Shown piece by piece: positions 45,640-58,782 of a DNA stretch of 64,000 nt. Each line of letters starts with the position of its first letter. The stretch's first letter is position 1. The notes beneath the pieces were generated by a model. It made no database searches. It had not been told where the DNA came from and saw only the letters and a list, made by a program, of their open reading frames with translations. A program made the translations under genes and the position numbers. Source of the stretch: Voacanga thouarsii (taxonomy: Eukaryota; Streptophyta; Magnoliopsida; Gentianales; Apocynaceae); assembly GCA_026120185.1 (NCBI GenBank), contig JANUWF010002354.1, positions 434,001-498,000 on the forward strand. The letters are read 5' to 3'.

Positions 45640-48273
45640 CTAGAGCGATGCCCGTGCAACGTATTGATAATGTTATATTTTATTTTGATAAAACGAATTT
45701 TTTTCGAAAATATGTATTGTAAATTTTTATTTACTTTAAAATTGAATTGTCAAGATATTGTATTATATTAGTTTACTTTCTATTTTTTTTAGTTATTTTT
45801 TTTGTTATAATTTTGTTATATGTGCGTGTCCCCAATCATTTTGCATTTGTTATATCTGTTTCTGTACTTAAAATTACAATTACCAGAATGCAAAATGTGC
45901 ATTTCTCCCTCACAAATGTTAATTGACCAATCTATTATCCATATGAAGCAAGCCATGGTTCATCTTCAACAAAGCATTTCACATGAACTAAAAACGCGAG
46001 CCAAGCTGCAGCAATGAATGGACCCTTAATGGAATTCTGTAATCATCTATCTTGAATTGCAACACCAATTTCTGGTCTGAAAAAGATTCAAACTCTACTT
46101 TTGGCTCTCAAAGCATATGGTGAACTTTTACCATAACATAGTGAATAATATATCATTCAGAAGAAGAAATTAGGGAGATCAATATAGGATGCTCACTTGT
46201 TTAAATACAGGTCCATTTTATATGGCATGGAGCTCAATTCATTCAATACGGGTCCATTTTTCCAATTATTCAACCGATAACCTGATTCCCTACATTAGGC
46301 TGAACCAATCTAAATAAATAAACTTATAAAATTTATTTTATTTTATTAGTTGGTATAAATCTTGTTTATTTCTCATAAATTTAATTTTTTAATTTTATAA
46401 AATTACAATTTAAATATAAATAATTTGATATAATTAAATAAAAATTAAATATAAATATATTTATTTCATTATAATAAAAAATTATTAAATATATAAAATA
46501 AAATAAAATTAAAAATGAAATTAAAAATATTATAATATATTCTAAGTATATAATAAATATTGAAGAATAAAAAAATATAATAATATTTTTTAATTAAAAT
46601 AAAATTTTAAAAAAATTCCGTTCTATTTAAATACAAATAATTTTGTATAATTTAACTATTTTCAATTTTCAGGGCTTGCTCCCTTATTGTAGGACACCCA
46701 AATCGAGGGGTAACACGTGTGATGTCGATTTTGTTGGTTTAGGATAAGGGAGAAAGAGAACAGAAGGAGAAGAAGACAGAACAACAGTTTCAGGTTTGAG
46801 ATTGTGTGAGTTTGGAATTTGTCTATGGGGATCCGTTTTGGTTTGCACATCACAATCCATTCTATTCTGTGGAAATCAAGAAACGCTTCTTTTAAAATCC
46901 TCTATTGAAATTTCATAGTTGAAACCAGCAGCAGCTCCATCATACAAGTGTTTGTTCGCCCCTTCTCTCCCGCATCTGTCTCTTCTAATTTCTTCCCTGC
47001 TTCTCTTCTCCCTTTCCTCCTACCCCAGAAAATAAAAACTTCTCTCTTTGTTTTTCCTCTACTCACATTTCTTCAAGAGATCCAAATCCTACAAACTTCC
47101 ACCCCCCTTTTCTTTTTTTTTTTTTTTTTACTTTTTTGTTTGTTACTCGTATCCCATCGTCTCCAACCATAATCCCACGACAAAGCACCGTCTTTTATGC
47201 TGTTGAATAATTGTGTTTAGTTGGGTCTGATGTGATTCGGCAAAGAAGTTGATAATTGTTGGTGAATACGGAAAAGAAGGAGAAGAAGAAGAAGAAGAAG
47301 AAAAAGAAATGATGATAGAGTATGGTAGGGGAATGGTAAGAAGTGATTGAATAAGATATTCGTGATTGCATAGGTTTTGTGGTTAGTAAGATGATGGAAA
47401 GTGGGTTTATGGTTATGATACGAATTTCATCTTCTTCTAAGAAGATCTCTGCCGCGACGAACTCCTTCATCGATGTTGCCGGTGTGTTCAATAAGGTTGT
47501 TTTCGATTTCGGATGTCGATGCCAACTCAGTCGCATGCAATCACCAATTGTTACTGATTCGTATATCTATATATTTTCCTGCAATAGACAAAATCCATGT
47601 CAATACAATTGTTTACGCCTCATCATGTTCAATTCTAAAATGGAATCCACCAATAATCAAGGAAAACAACGAATTTAAACACTTCAAGGATAGTACCTTT
47701 TCATCCATAACCAAAAAATCAAGGCTTATCACTTCAGTTGGTTTTTGCGCATGGTATGTCTTCCATAATCTTAAAATCCTGAAATGTACTCGCTTTTGTT
47801 ACTTACCTTGGGACAATTGATTTAATATAACAAAGCCCCGTTGTTCCATTGTAGAATGTCTGTAGGTTGTGTTCTATGTAATCTTTACAGGAGATTATTT
47901 ATTATGTGATTTAAGACCAATGATGCAATGAATCTTCATCTTTTCAGATGTACTAAATATAATGCAAAGAACAATGAAAATAATGCAAAGTACAATGTAG
48001 GAATTTGAAGAGGTTTGAAGGGATTAGGAGTATAGATTCATTGAAGGGACGTTTCATTATTTAATAGGGAGTGAATTTGACATCGTTGACAGAGATTCAG
48101 AGTTTCATTAAGTTTCAAATTCAAGAACCGTTCAAATAGTTTCAAGTTCAAGAACCCTTCAAATTCTGTTTCAAGAAATAATAATGTCAGGTGTCAAGAA
48201 ATTATAATGCCACGTATCACTATGTAGTGCTTCCGCAGCTCCTATTATATATATATATATATATATATATAGA
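45640..48273 (-). mobile_element. Helitron-like element, 2634 bp
   Basis: Read on the minus strand, it starts TCTATATATATATATATAT at 48273 and soon passes GGAGCTGCGGAAGCACTACA. It ends GTTGCACGGGCATCGCTCTAG at 45660-45640. The TC...CTAG ends and insertion between A and T (A at 45639, T at 48274 on the plus strand) fit Helitrons. No Rep/helicase is encoded. The inside is patchy: a short peptide-like tail at 45895-46017, a pyrimidine-rich 5'-UTR-like stretch at 46948-47150 and a GC-normal open stretch at 47379-47540. This suggests captured gene fragments I cannot identify. The 3' hairpin is weak here. Confidence 0.55.
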
Positions 48274-50877
48274 TTTAATATAAAAATAAATTATAATTAA
48301 TTCAATATTCTCTTTAAATTTCAAAATTTAATGACTAAATATTTATACTTCAGTGTTCTGACTTCAACTTACTTTATGAAACATATCCTTAGTTTATTTA
48401 ATATACAACCTTTCTAATATATATTTTCTCCATTTGAAATTGGATATTAATATTTTTATATTTTGATATCTAAAAAATAATGGTCATTAAATGTTCAAGA
48501 TTAACGTTTTATATTAAAGATACTCCCTCCATCTCTCTTACGAGAACTAGTTTTTTTTTCCCCACAAATTGTCTTGTTATATATTTGAATAGATATTACT
48601 GATGTTCATCTAAGGCTGCTGATATTGCCAGAGCAATTATCCTCCTACCAAAGCAATTTGTCATCAAATGACAATATCATTCTTGTCTAGAAAAGAAAAA
48701 TATAATCTAAATTCATTTTGTATGAGATTTTCTCTCTCTCCACCCTCAATTTTTCCAATTTCTAATTTTCTTCCATCTCTCTCACACACACACACATTGT
48801 CATCTTCCTCTCCTTCTTTACTGTTCTCTTCCTCTCTCCTATCTCCTCTTTCTAAAGATGTGTACTATTTAGTTTAAACTTAATTTTCTAATAGAATTTT
48901 TTAATTGGTTTAGTTCAATTCTGTTTTGGCATTTATATAAAAATTTGGTTCGATTTTTAAAATAAAAAATCACATAACTAAAAATTCAAAATTATATTTT
49001 AAATTAAAATATATAATTAATATTAAAATATTATTTATTTATTATATAAATTATGAATTTTTAATATTTCAGTTCGATTATTTCAATTTGATTTAGTTAA
49101 AATTTGATTTGTTTTATTTGATTTTATAAAAATTTTAATTCAGTTTAATTTTGTTTCAATTTTATAAAATTGAATCGAAAATTAAATTTTAAAATCGAAA
49201 TTAAACCGAAAAACTAAATAAACACCCTACCTCTTTCCTCTGATTTTCCTCCCTCTTCTCACTCTTACTCTCTCTCTTTCCTCTCTCCCCACTCTTCTCT
49301 CATCTTCCTCTCCCTCAGTTCTCTTTCTCTTTTTCATTTTCTTTCCTCTCTCTCTCTTCTCTGTTATTTTATTTTCTATCTTCTCTTATCTTCTTTTCCT
49401 CTTCCTCCTTTTCTCTCTCTTTCTCTCTCCTCCCTCGTCTCTCCTCTTCCTCTTTTCGTCGTCTCCTTCTCCCGCACTGTCACTATTCTCTTTCCTTCTC
49501 CACTTATCATACTTTTTCAGTTGAAATATATCACTCTGTGCTTTCTAAATTTCATTGAAGTCATGAGCTAAAATTTTCATTTTAAAAGAAAAAATAGAAG
49601 ATTGAATACTACTTTGAGTTATATAGAATACTAATTTGAATAAATATGAAATGTTTTTGTAGTTTATTTTTAGATTTGAAAATTTGAACAATAATTCTAA
49701 ACCCAAAATAAAAGAATCTTTGACTAATTTATTGTGCTTTCCTTGTGTAAATTTACTTAATATATACTCTATTTGTTTAGATTTGAATGTTATATTTTAA
49801 CTTGACACAAAGATTTAGTAGAACATATAATCATAATTAGGCAAGTTATCACTTTATTCTTGTTAATTAAAGAAGTTAATAGACTTATGAGCTAGTGAAT
49901 CTTATACTTCCTCTATGTCAAAATATAAGTCTTTTCTATTTATTTACAAGAATTAAGGAATCTAAAAACATATATATTCCATGAGTCAAATTATCTAAAA
50001 TATTCTGTCAAATTGTTTAAGAAATTGGAATTCAAGATGAGAAAAATAAGTAAAATTAAATGAAAGTGGATAATATTAGAAGAACGCGGGTGATATTGTC
50101 AGATCCTTGTGCCAGAGTAAATTTTGATAAAATGACTATAGTACACCTCTTCCCAATCTACCCAATCTCGATAACTATGTAGATCCCACATACACCATAA
50201 GATTTGGCAAATTGACCAACCCATAAGTGGCAACGGAATAAACTATTGCCGTCAAAAATCAAATAAATGTGGTGTTAGTGAGATCCTATTCCACATAATA
50301 TTCTGATTAGTAGTTAGAATGGTATATAAAGATAAATTTAAGTATTTATTATTAATTTGCTATATTTATTTTGATCTAATGAGAAAAAATAATTGATCGT
50401 AAATACTACTGATTCATAATTTTCTTGTCTTATAAAAGCAAATATAATACTGATATGCTACTGATCCATAATTTTCTTTTATTGTATTAGCAAATCTCGG
50501 ATAATTTATATGCAATTCACTATTTTTATCACTTTACAATTTTTTTTAAATTTATTTCTTACACGCATAGAGCAATTTTTTTGCTCTCGTTAACTTTCTA
50601 TTTCACCATTGAAAGAAATATATCCCTACCATCTCAACATCCAAACATTCAACGTATATATATTTCTTTGTCTTTAACATAAACTTTCTTTTTCCCAAAA
50701 ATTTAAAAAAAGTTGAAGTGACATTTCATATAAAATTAACTCGCATTATAGTTTAAAGTTTTACCTAGCTTTCATATGGAATGTTTGCAAAAAACAATTA
50801 TATTTTTTTTATTTTTAACATGCATGGCATGGGTGATTATGCCAACATATATTCTATTCATTTTCAAGTAATCGTTA
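48274..50877. other. AT-rich intergenic DNA
   Basis: No gene recognised. Near 48530 there is a lone Stowaway-like left end (CTCCCTCCATCTCTCTTACG) whose partner I could not find. The pyrimidine-rich tract is listed separately. A (TTAAATTTTG)-like low-complexity stretch with GGTTTAGTTCAATT / AATTGAATCGAAA inverted motifs spans 48880-49230. Confidence 0.5.
49227..49512. repeat. Long polypyrimidine tract (CT-rich)
   Basis: About 285 bases on the plus strand are almost entirely C and T, made of irregular CTCTTTCC / CTTCCTC blocks. It is not a simple microsatellite. No start codon or exon follows it closely enough to make it an obvious 5' UTR. Confidence 0.85.
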
Positions 50878-51178
50878 CTCACTCCATTTAAAAATATTTA
50901 TTTACAAAACTTTTTCGTTTTGTTTCAAAATAGATATTCATGTACATATTTTTAAATTTAATAATTAATTTTTTCTTATTTTATCATCATTTATTTTAAA
51001 TCAACCATACAACTTTTCAAAACTCTTTTTTTCTTTCTTCTTGGGAATTTTCATAACCAATAGGAATCATATTTTTAACATATGTAGAATAAAAATTTTA
51101 TCTAGATTATAGTATTGTTTTCAACACTCTTAATTTGTGTACAAAAGATTTTATAAATAAGTATTTTAAAATGGAAAG
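50878..51178. mobile_element. Stowaway-like MITE, 301 bp, upstream of OPT-C
   Basis: TA dinucleotides flank the inverted ends CTCACTCCATTTAAAAATAT and, inward from the right, CTTTCCATTTTAAAATACTT. Both continue TTATTTA-AAAA. It lies about 375 bp before the OPT-C start codon, so it is part of that gene's upstream region. Confidence 0.65.
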
Positions 51179-51554
51179 TATATACTTAAAGAATTTACAC
51201 ATATTGAGGAAGTTAGATTAAAAATAAAAAGATTGAACTACTCTTATTCAAAATTATAAGATTTGAAAATTGAAAATGAATAAATATTATGATTTAGTAA
51301 ATGATAAAGATATAATTAAAAAAATTTTAAAATTTCAATTATTCAAGAATGGATGGGTTAATAATAATGAATTTAATTAATTTTCATTCTTTTTTTTACA
51401 GATAATCAATCTTTCGCTATTGACTCCTAGAACCACTGGAGGATTGAACAAGCTGACCTTAACAGATTCCTAGAATCATTGGAATATATCCTACGGGTAA
51501 CGCGACCCATTCTTCAACTTTAAAACCCTACGACTCACCATACTTGATATCACC

Positions 51555-54500
51555 ATGGCATCTCTTGAGATAGACGTAGACACGGCACGTGCAGCCACTT
51601 CCACCACCACCACCTCTGAACCAAAACCTTCATGCCATGGCAAGGAAGAAGACATCGATCCCGAAGAACAGTCCCCTGTCGAGCAAGTCCGTTTGACAGT
51701 GTCGAATCATGACGACCCTACTCTTCCCGTTTGGACATTCAGAATGTGGTCTCTAGGAATATTGTCATGTGTAATACTGTCATTCCTCAACACTTTCTTC
51801 TCGTATCGGAAGGAGCCACTCATCATCAGTATGATATCCGCACAGGTGGCAGCGCTCCCGCTGGGAAGGTTCATGGCGAAATATCTCCCGACGAGGAAGT
51901 TTCAGATACCAGGATTCGGAGACACAGAATTTTCCTTGAATCCAGGGCCATTTAACATGAAAGAACATGCACTAATTTCCATCTTTGCCAATTGTGCTAA
52001 TGCATTCGGCAATGGTGCTGCTTATGCTGTCGATATTGTGACTATTGTTTTGGCCTTTTACCACAGGAAGATTTCATTTTTGGCGAGTTGGATCCTTGTT
52101 ATCACAACTCAGGTTCAATTTATCTCTCTCTCTCCCTTCCTCCGTCTACTAAAATAAACATATAATATGCTGGTGTACCTTTGGTTTTTAGTGCATACAT
52201 ATGTAGATATGTTTCTATGGTTTTAGATTCTACATTTACGGTAATTGGTGTCATCATAACATGAATGATCAATTACTAATATCTTGGGATATAGCCGGGG
52301 TGATTATATATAAAGTTTTCCTTACATCTAACAGATCTTGGGATATAGCTGGGCCGGGATTTTGAGAAAGTACGTTGTAGAACCAGCTGAGATGTGGTGG
52401 CCTCAAAGTCTTGTTCAAGTCTCCCTTTTTAGGTAATTCTGGACTCTTAATAAGCAAAATAGAATCCGAAATTTTAGTTACATGGAAATTAATTGGGTTT
52501 CTGAATATTCTGTAAATGTTTTGGAATTAATTTCCTCTTTTTTTTTTTCTCCAATGGAAGAGTTCCCGACTTTCCTTTCTAAAAAATTAATTGCAGAGTA
52601 ATTAGTTTCATGCACGCTGCAATCATAGTCATGAGGTGAACCGTTTTGTGGGTTAAGGGTTGTCCCTTTGGATCTAGAAAATGCATTCTTAATTTCTTAT
52701 AGCAGTAGCGGTTGAAAGGTCACTGTATATTTCAGTAAATCCGGCGGCACTTTCCCGGAACCACCTTGACTTTACAGTGGCAATATACACTACTGTAAAT
52801 TTTTTGAATGACATGCCCCAAACAATACGCAGATATATATTTGGTCTGGAATATATGAATTATATGAATATTAGGCCATCTAATTGAGTGTTTTTCATTA
52901 TCTACCTTTTTCGAACAACCACATGCAGCTATAGTTTTGTAATGATTGAAATCAACTATAGTCTTGTGCCCATATAAGTAAGAGTTTTTCTGCCCCTTTA
53001 CAGATTCTTCTTGAAGATATTTCTGTTCAAATCTCATATTATCAATAGCAAAAACCCATCAACCAGTTAATTCATTGAGTTTTTCGCAGGGCCTTCCATG
53101 AGAAAGATCATAAGGGCACGTCCAGAGGAAAATTCTTTGTTATTGTAGTCATCTGCAGCTTCTCTTGGTACACTTTCCCTGGCTACCTTATCCCCATCTT
53201 GTCCAACCTTTCAGTGCTCTGTTGGGCATTTCGCAGATCACCAACAGCACAAATAATCAGCTCTGGCATGAACGGTCTCGGCATATTTTCCTTCACCCTA
53301 GATTGGTCAGTCATTGCTTCGTATTTGGGCAGTCCTCTTGTTACCCCATTCTTTGCCATTGCCAATGTAATAGTGGGTTATGTTTTATTAATATACGGAT
53401 TAATTCCTCTAGCATACTGGGGGTTAGATTTGTACAATGCCAAAACATTTCCCATGTTCTCCTCGGAGTTATTCGATTCCCGGGGTCAGCCATATAACAT
53501 ATCAGCCATAGTAAATGACAAGTTCGAGATTGACATTCCGGCGTATGAAAAGCTTGGACGTATAAATTTGAGTGCAATGTTTTCCCTTTCCTACGGCATC
53601 AACTTCGCAGGCGTGGTCGCAACTCTATTTCATGTGGGTTTGTTCAATGGGAAGTAAGTGTCATCCAGGCCAATTTTAATCTTTTAACCACTTACAAGTA
53701 AAATTATTTGTGTGGATACCATGTTGTTTTGCCAATCTTCTACTTGTTAACCACACTAGGAAAATGGAACAGGGAAATTTATGAGCGATTTCGAGCTTCA
53801 AACAAGGGAAAACCAGACATTCATACCAAGCTCATGAGGAAATACCCGGAAATTCCTAGTTGGTGGTCTATCCTCACACTTGTAGTGACCTTGGCGCTCT
53901 CACTTGTACTCTGCATCTTCTTGAAGGATCAGGTTCAATTGCCTTGGTGGGGACTTCTTTTTTCTGCAGGTGTTGCTCTACTCTTCACTCTCCCAATAAG
54001 TATTATTACAGCAACAACGAATCAGGTAATTTTACTTCCTAAACTGTTTTCCATTGTGTATGGTTTTAATACAAATATCACATGACTTGGCCCCTTTGAT
54101 CGTCTATCTTTCTCTTGTATGTACAACAAATCTGATTGCAGACTCCAGGACTGAATGTTATCACAGAATACGTTTTTGGTCTGATATATCCGGGGAGGCC
54201 TATAGCCAATGTCTGCTTCAAAACCTATGGCTATATAAGTATGTCCCAAGCAGTTTCGTTTCTGAGTGATTTTAAGCTTGGCCATTACATGAAGATTCCT
54301 CCCAGATCAATGTTCCTAGTTCAGGTACTTTTTCCTTTCTACAACTTCACCAGTGTTTTAGTTCCCTGCTTAATTCTATTGATGAACAGGGCAACCATTT
54401 GTTAATGTCCTGCTGACTATACATGCTTTGTGTCCTTTATTGGCAGCGCAAGAATTGGATATTCTGGTCTTTGAGTAGCGAATGAAACATGTTAATATAG

Positions 54501-55217
54501 GAAGTGACCCCTAGGAAAAAATTGACATACAAACCTTGGTGTAACATCTCTATTATTATCATTCTAATCTCTACTGAATGTTGATCTTGTTTCTGCTTAA
54601 ATTAGTTGGTCGGAACACTTATTGCTGGAACTATCAATATTGCTGTGGCGTTTTGGCTGTTGAACAGTATTGAGAACATATGCGACAAAGCACTGCTCCC
54701 TCCGAACAGTCCCTGGACCTGCCCGAATAGCAACGTCTTCTTTGATGCCTCGGTTATTTGGGGTTTAATAGGACCGAAGCGAATATTTGGTGTTATGGGA
54801 AACTACAGAGCCCTTAACTGGTGCTTTCTAGGAGGCGCCATAGGTCCTATTCTTTTGTATCTCTTACACAGAGCATTCCCGAAGCAGGAGTGGATCAAGT
54901 TTGTAAATCTCCCGGTAATTCTGGGGGCCACTGGTATGATGCCTCCTGCATCGACTCTGAACTTCAATAGCTGGATCGTTGTTGGTACGATTTTCAACTT
55001 CTTCATTTTCCGGTATTGGAAAAAATGGTGGCAGAAGTACAATTACGTACTCTCAGCTGGACTGGACGCTGGCCTGGCTTTCATGGGCGTGCTTTTGTTT
55101 TTCACCCTTGGAAATGCAGGCATCAGTCTTAATTGGTGGGGAACTGACGAGCATTGTGAATTGGCTACGTGTCCAACTGCTAAAGGTGTTGCTGTTGATG
55201 GATGCCCCATTCATTAG
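51555..55217 (+). CDS. OPT gene C: oligopeptide transporter, apparently intact
   Basis: A proton-coupled transporter of the OPT family (PT clade), expected in the plasma membrane and moving small peptides or glutathione-like/metal-bound substrates. There are six exons: 51555-52112, 52335-52432, 53090-53653, 53773-54025, 54142-54324 and 54606-55217, all GT-AG with matching phases, giving 755 aa (family usual ~730-760). The start ATG sits in CACCATGGC. A hydrophilic N-terminus of about 60 residues precedes the first membrane span. The hallmark motifs are present: [18 protein letters not shown] (NPG) near residue 125-140, [54 protein letters not shown] (KIPP), [16 protein letters not shown], and the C-terminus [17 protein letters not shown]. 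No stop or frame break is seen. It is probably the only working member of the local OPT array; the substrate cannot be read from sequence. Confidence 0.93.
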
Positions 55218-56328
55218 TCATAATACCGGTCTTCTTGTTCCCGTCCGTTGCAATTTAGATTTGTTAGGAAGTTGCTGGTTATGATAGGATTTAGCACTTT
55301 GCATTGCATACTGTCTTTTTGATACAAGGATTTGTGGAAGTTCAAAAACCTAAGAGAACTTTTTCATGGATCCAAAAACATTTAAATTCTCTTGGTTTGT
55401 GCTATAATATAGCCAAATATTCACTTCAAGATTTTAATCATAAAATTTCAATGAGCATGAACACCCAAACAAAGAGAAATAGAGTAAGATTTGCGTCATG
55501 TAGTTCATATTAATTAGACGATGAACCCTCAACAAACAAAGTAATCAACTTTAAATTGTTTGGAATTTCATGCATGCCTGCGACAGGCACACATGTATAT
55601 ACATGATTTGAAATAATCCTCATATTTTCTCTCGATTTGCTCTCGTGGGGAAGAGCAAAATTTTTATTTATTGTGGTTGTAAAAACTTTAATTATATGGT
55701 GACGGTTGATTTGAGCTTTTTTTTTTTTTTTAAGTCAAAAAATATATATTTTTTTAAAACCCCCGTCAATGGCCCTTGACCAAGTAATAGAACAAAGCTT
55801 CAGTTTAAATAAGGACGGTTGGTACCTACTTCTCGGCTTTTTTTTCCTTTTTTTTTTCATTGCAGATTTTGAATTCGCAAAATATTTATAAGACTTTTCG
55901 GTTTTATTTAATTCCTCAAATTCTTGCATTCTATTGCAAAAGGGTCCACAACTCTCATTCTAGGCTTTTAAATCGTATTTAATTTTTGTTGATCTAGTAA
56001 TTATTTTTGTGATAAAATGTTTGCACTCAAAATTTTTCATATGCATTTGAAGCATTATTTTTCTAATAGGTTAACTATATATTGTCATTGATTCATTTCA
56101 CAGTTTCGCTTGAGAAAATGAGGATGAAGAAAAAGTTCCTCTTTGCAGAAAATGTGAGTCTTCTATTACCTCTTCAACTTTTTGTTATCTACCAACCTAT
56201 CCCTATTCTGGTTTCTCATATTTCTATATTTCTAAAATTAGTAAGAATGGCACGTAAATAGGTTTGGGGAGGGGGGGGTTGGTTGTGGGTTTGTTGGAAT
56301 CATTCCTCTAGTAGCTAGCTCTCGAAGG
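55218..56328. other. OPT-C 3' flank
   Basis: Probable 3' UTR followed by AT-rich spacer. A G-run sits at about 56263-56278. No gene recognised. Confidence 0.5.
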
Positions 56329-57747
56329 GACACAGTTAGGGATGGCAATCGGGTCAGGGCAAGTCGGGGATTAGAAATTCCGGCCCCACTCCCACATTCC
56401 CCTCTTATCCTTTTCCCAGGCCCGTTTCCGACACGGGAAAAGGCAGGAATCTCTGCCTCCGACCCATCGGGGATAAAATAATCCCGATTCCGGGGATGCG
56501 GGGATCCGGTTTCAGTCCAACAAAAAAAATTCAAATCTAAATAAAATTTGAAATTTTATAAAAATAAAATTTTATATTTTCTTAGTAGAAAAATAAATAA
56601 ATCTAAATAAGTACTATTAATATTAAGATTTAATTTAGAAATAATATAACGTGAGATATTTTATATTAATAATCGAATGAAATTAAATATTTGCAAATAA
56701 GTTTAGGTATGTTCAATTACTAATCCAATAAATACTAATCAATCTTAAACGAAATTGTGTTTCGAATGACTTCAACTTTATTCTATTACTAACAGAACAA
56801 ATACCCATTGATGTTGAACAAACTTTTATTCACACAAATATTTATATTTTTATCAAATTTATCATTGTCATCTTAAATTATAGTCAAATGTTATATTATT
56901 ACCATTTGTATTTTATTTTGTATCTTATCTGTAAGAAAAAAAATTCAAGATAAAATATTAATTCAAGATAAATAAAATTCGAATTGTAATATGCGATACA
57001 ATACAATCATAATTTGTAAATGACAACATAATTTTAAAATAAGTAATGACTCTAAGTATATAAATTTATAAATCAAGCATTTTTTGCTCGTGCCTCTCAA
57101 GACCTTTAATGGTTTGAAAAACAAATTTATATCCATACCCCTTTACAATGTCATTCTTAATTTCTCATTCATTTTTTCCCCCTTAATTGTACCTATTTCA
57201 TAAATGTCTTTTTAAATATATATACAATAATAAAAAAATTCTATGAATAAGAATTTTTATGAATAAAATTATCTAACATACTCTTAGTCAAATTATTTAA
57301 AAAGATTAAAAAATATAATGTTTACAGTATTAGAGAAATAAGAATAAATAAATTATGGAGTAATATTAAAATAATATTATTAATACCAATTAAAATTTAT
57401 AAAAAGATTATAATGTTTAGAATATCAATAAAAAAATAAAATGTTCATAGTGTCTTACCATCCTAACTAGTATATTATTAGTTAACATGTTATTTGTTAG
57501 TGCATTAAAATTACAAATTTATTAATATAGGTATATTATTATCTCACATGAATCATAACTTCATAGACCAAGACATATTGTACGTTATCATGGTTAAGTA
57601 GATATAGTACAAGACATATATACACACATTATATAATTAATATATATACTATGTATATAAATATATACACATATTAAATAGTATGTATATATTTTATTTT
57701 TACATATATTATATATAATTATTATATATATATATATATATAATATA

Positions 57748-58742
57748 CACTACAAGAAAAACATTAATTTAGCGACGGATTTTTGCGACAGCCTAGGCCG
57801 TCACTAATTTGTGACGGAACAGCAACGGAAACAAAAATTTTGAAAATAAATCATTTTTTTAAAAATTTCCGTCGCTAATTCATCGGTAAATGCAACGGAA
57901 ATAAACCCGTCGCAATTTTCCTAGGGATTTGCGACGAATTTCTAAAAATAAATAATTAATTAATTTTCTTAAAATTAAAAAAAATCCATCGCAAATCCAT
58001 AGCAATTTTGCAACGGATTTCTAAAATTAAAAAATAAATTAATTTTCTTAAAATTAAAAAAAAAATCTGTCGCAAATCTGTAGCAATTTTGCGACGGATT
58101 TCTAAAATTAAAAAATAAATTAATTTTCTTAAAATTCAAAAAAAATTCCGTCGCAATTTTGCTACAGATTAGCGACGGAAATAAATCTATCGCAATTTTG
58201 CTACGGATTTACAACGGATTTCTAAAAATAAAAAATAAATTAATTTTCTTAAAATTCAAAAAAAATCCATCGCAAATCCGTAGCAATTTTTCACGGATTT
58301 TTAAAATTAAAAAATAAATTAATTTTCTTAAAATTTAAAAAAAATCCGTTGTAATTTTGCTACGGATTAGCTACGGAAATAAATCCGTCGCAATTTTGCT
58401 ACGGATTTGTGACGGATTTCTAAAAATAAAAAATAAATTAATTTTCTTAAAATTCAAAAAAAAAATCCATCGCAAATCCGTAGCAATTTTGCGACAAATT
58501 TCTAAAATTAAAAAGTTAATTAATTTTCTTAAAATTCAAAAAAAATCCGTCGCAATTTTGTTATAGATTTGCAACGAATTTCTAAAAATAAAAAATAAAT
58601 TAATTTGTTGCAATTTGAAACGGATTTGCGGTGGATATATATTAATATAGCATTTTTATATACATATAAATATGTTAATATATTTTTTAATATAAAAATA
58701 AATATATATACATACATATATACATATTTATTTATGTTAGTA

Positions 58743-58782
<40 letters not shown>

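Noticed and set aside
47195..47536. 113-aa minus-strand frame with a long Phe run
   Set aside because: The Phe run is the complement of a GAA repeat; the remainder has no recognisable motif.
48522..50110. Stowaway-like left ends near 48530 and 49907
   Set aside because: No matching right ends were found, so element boundaries cannot be supported.
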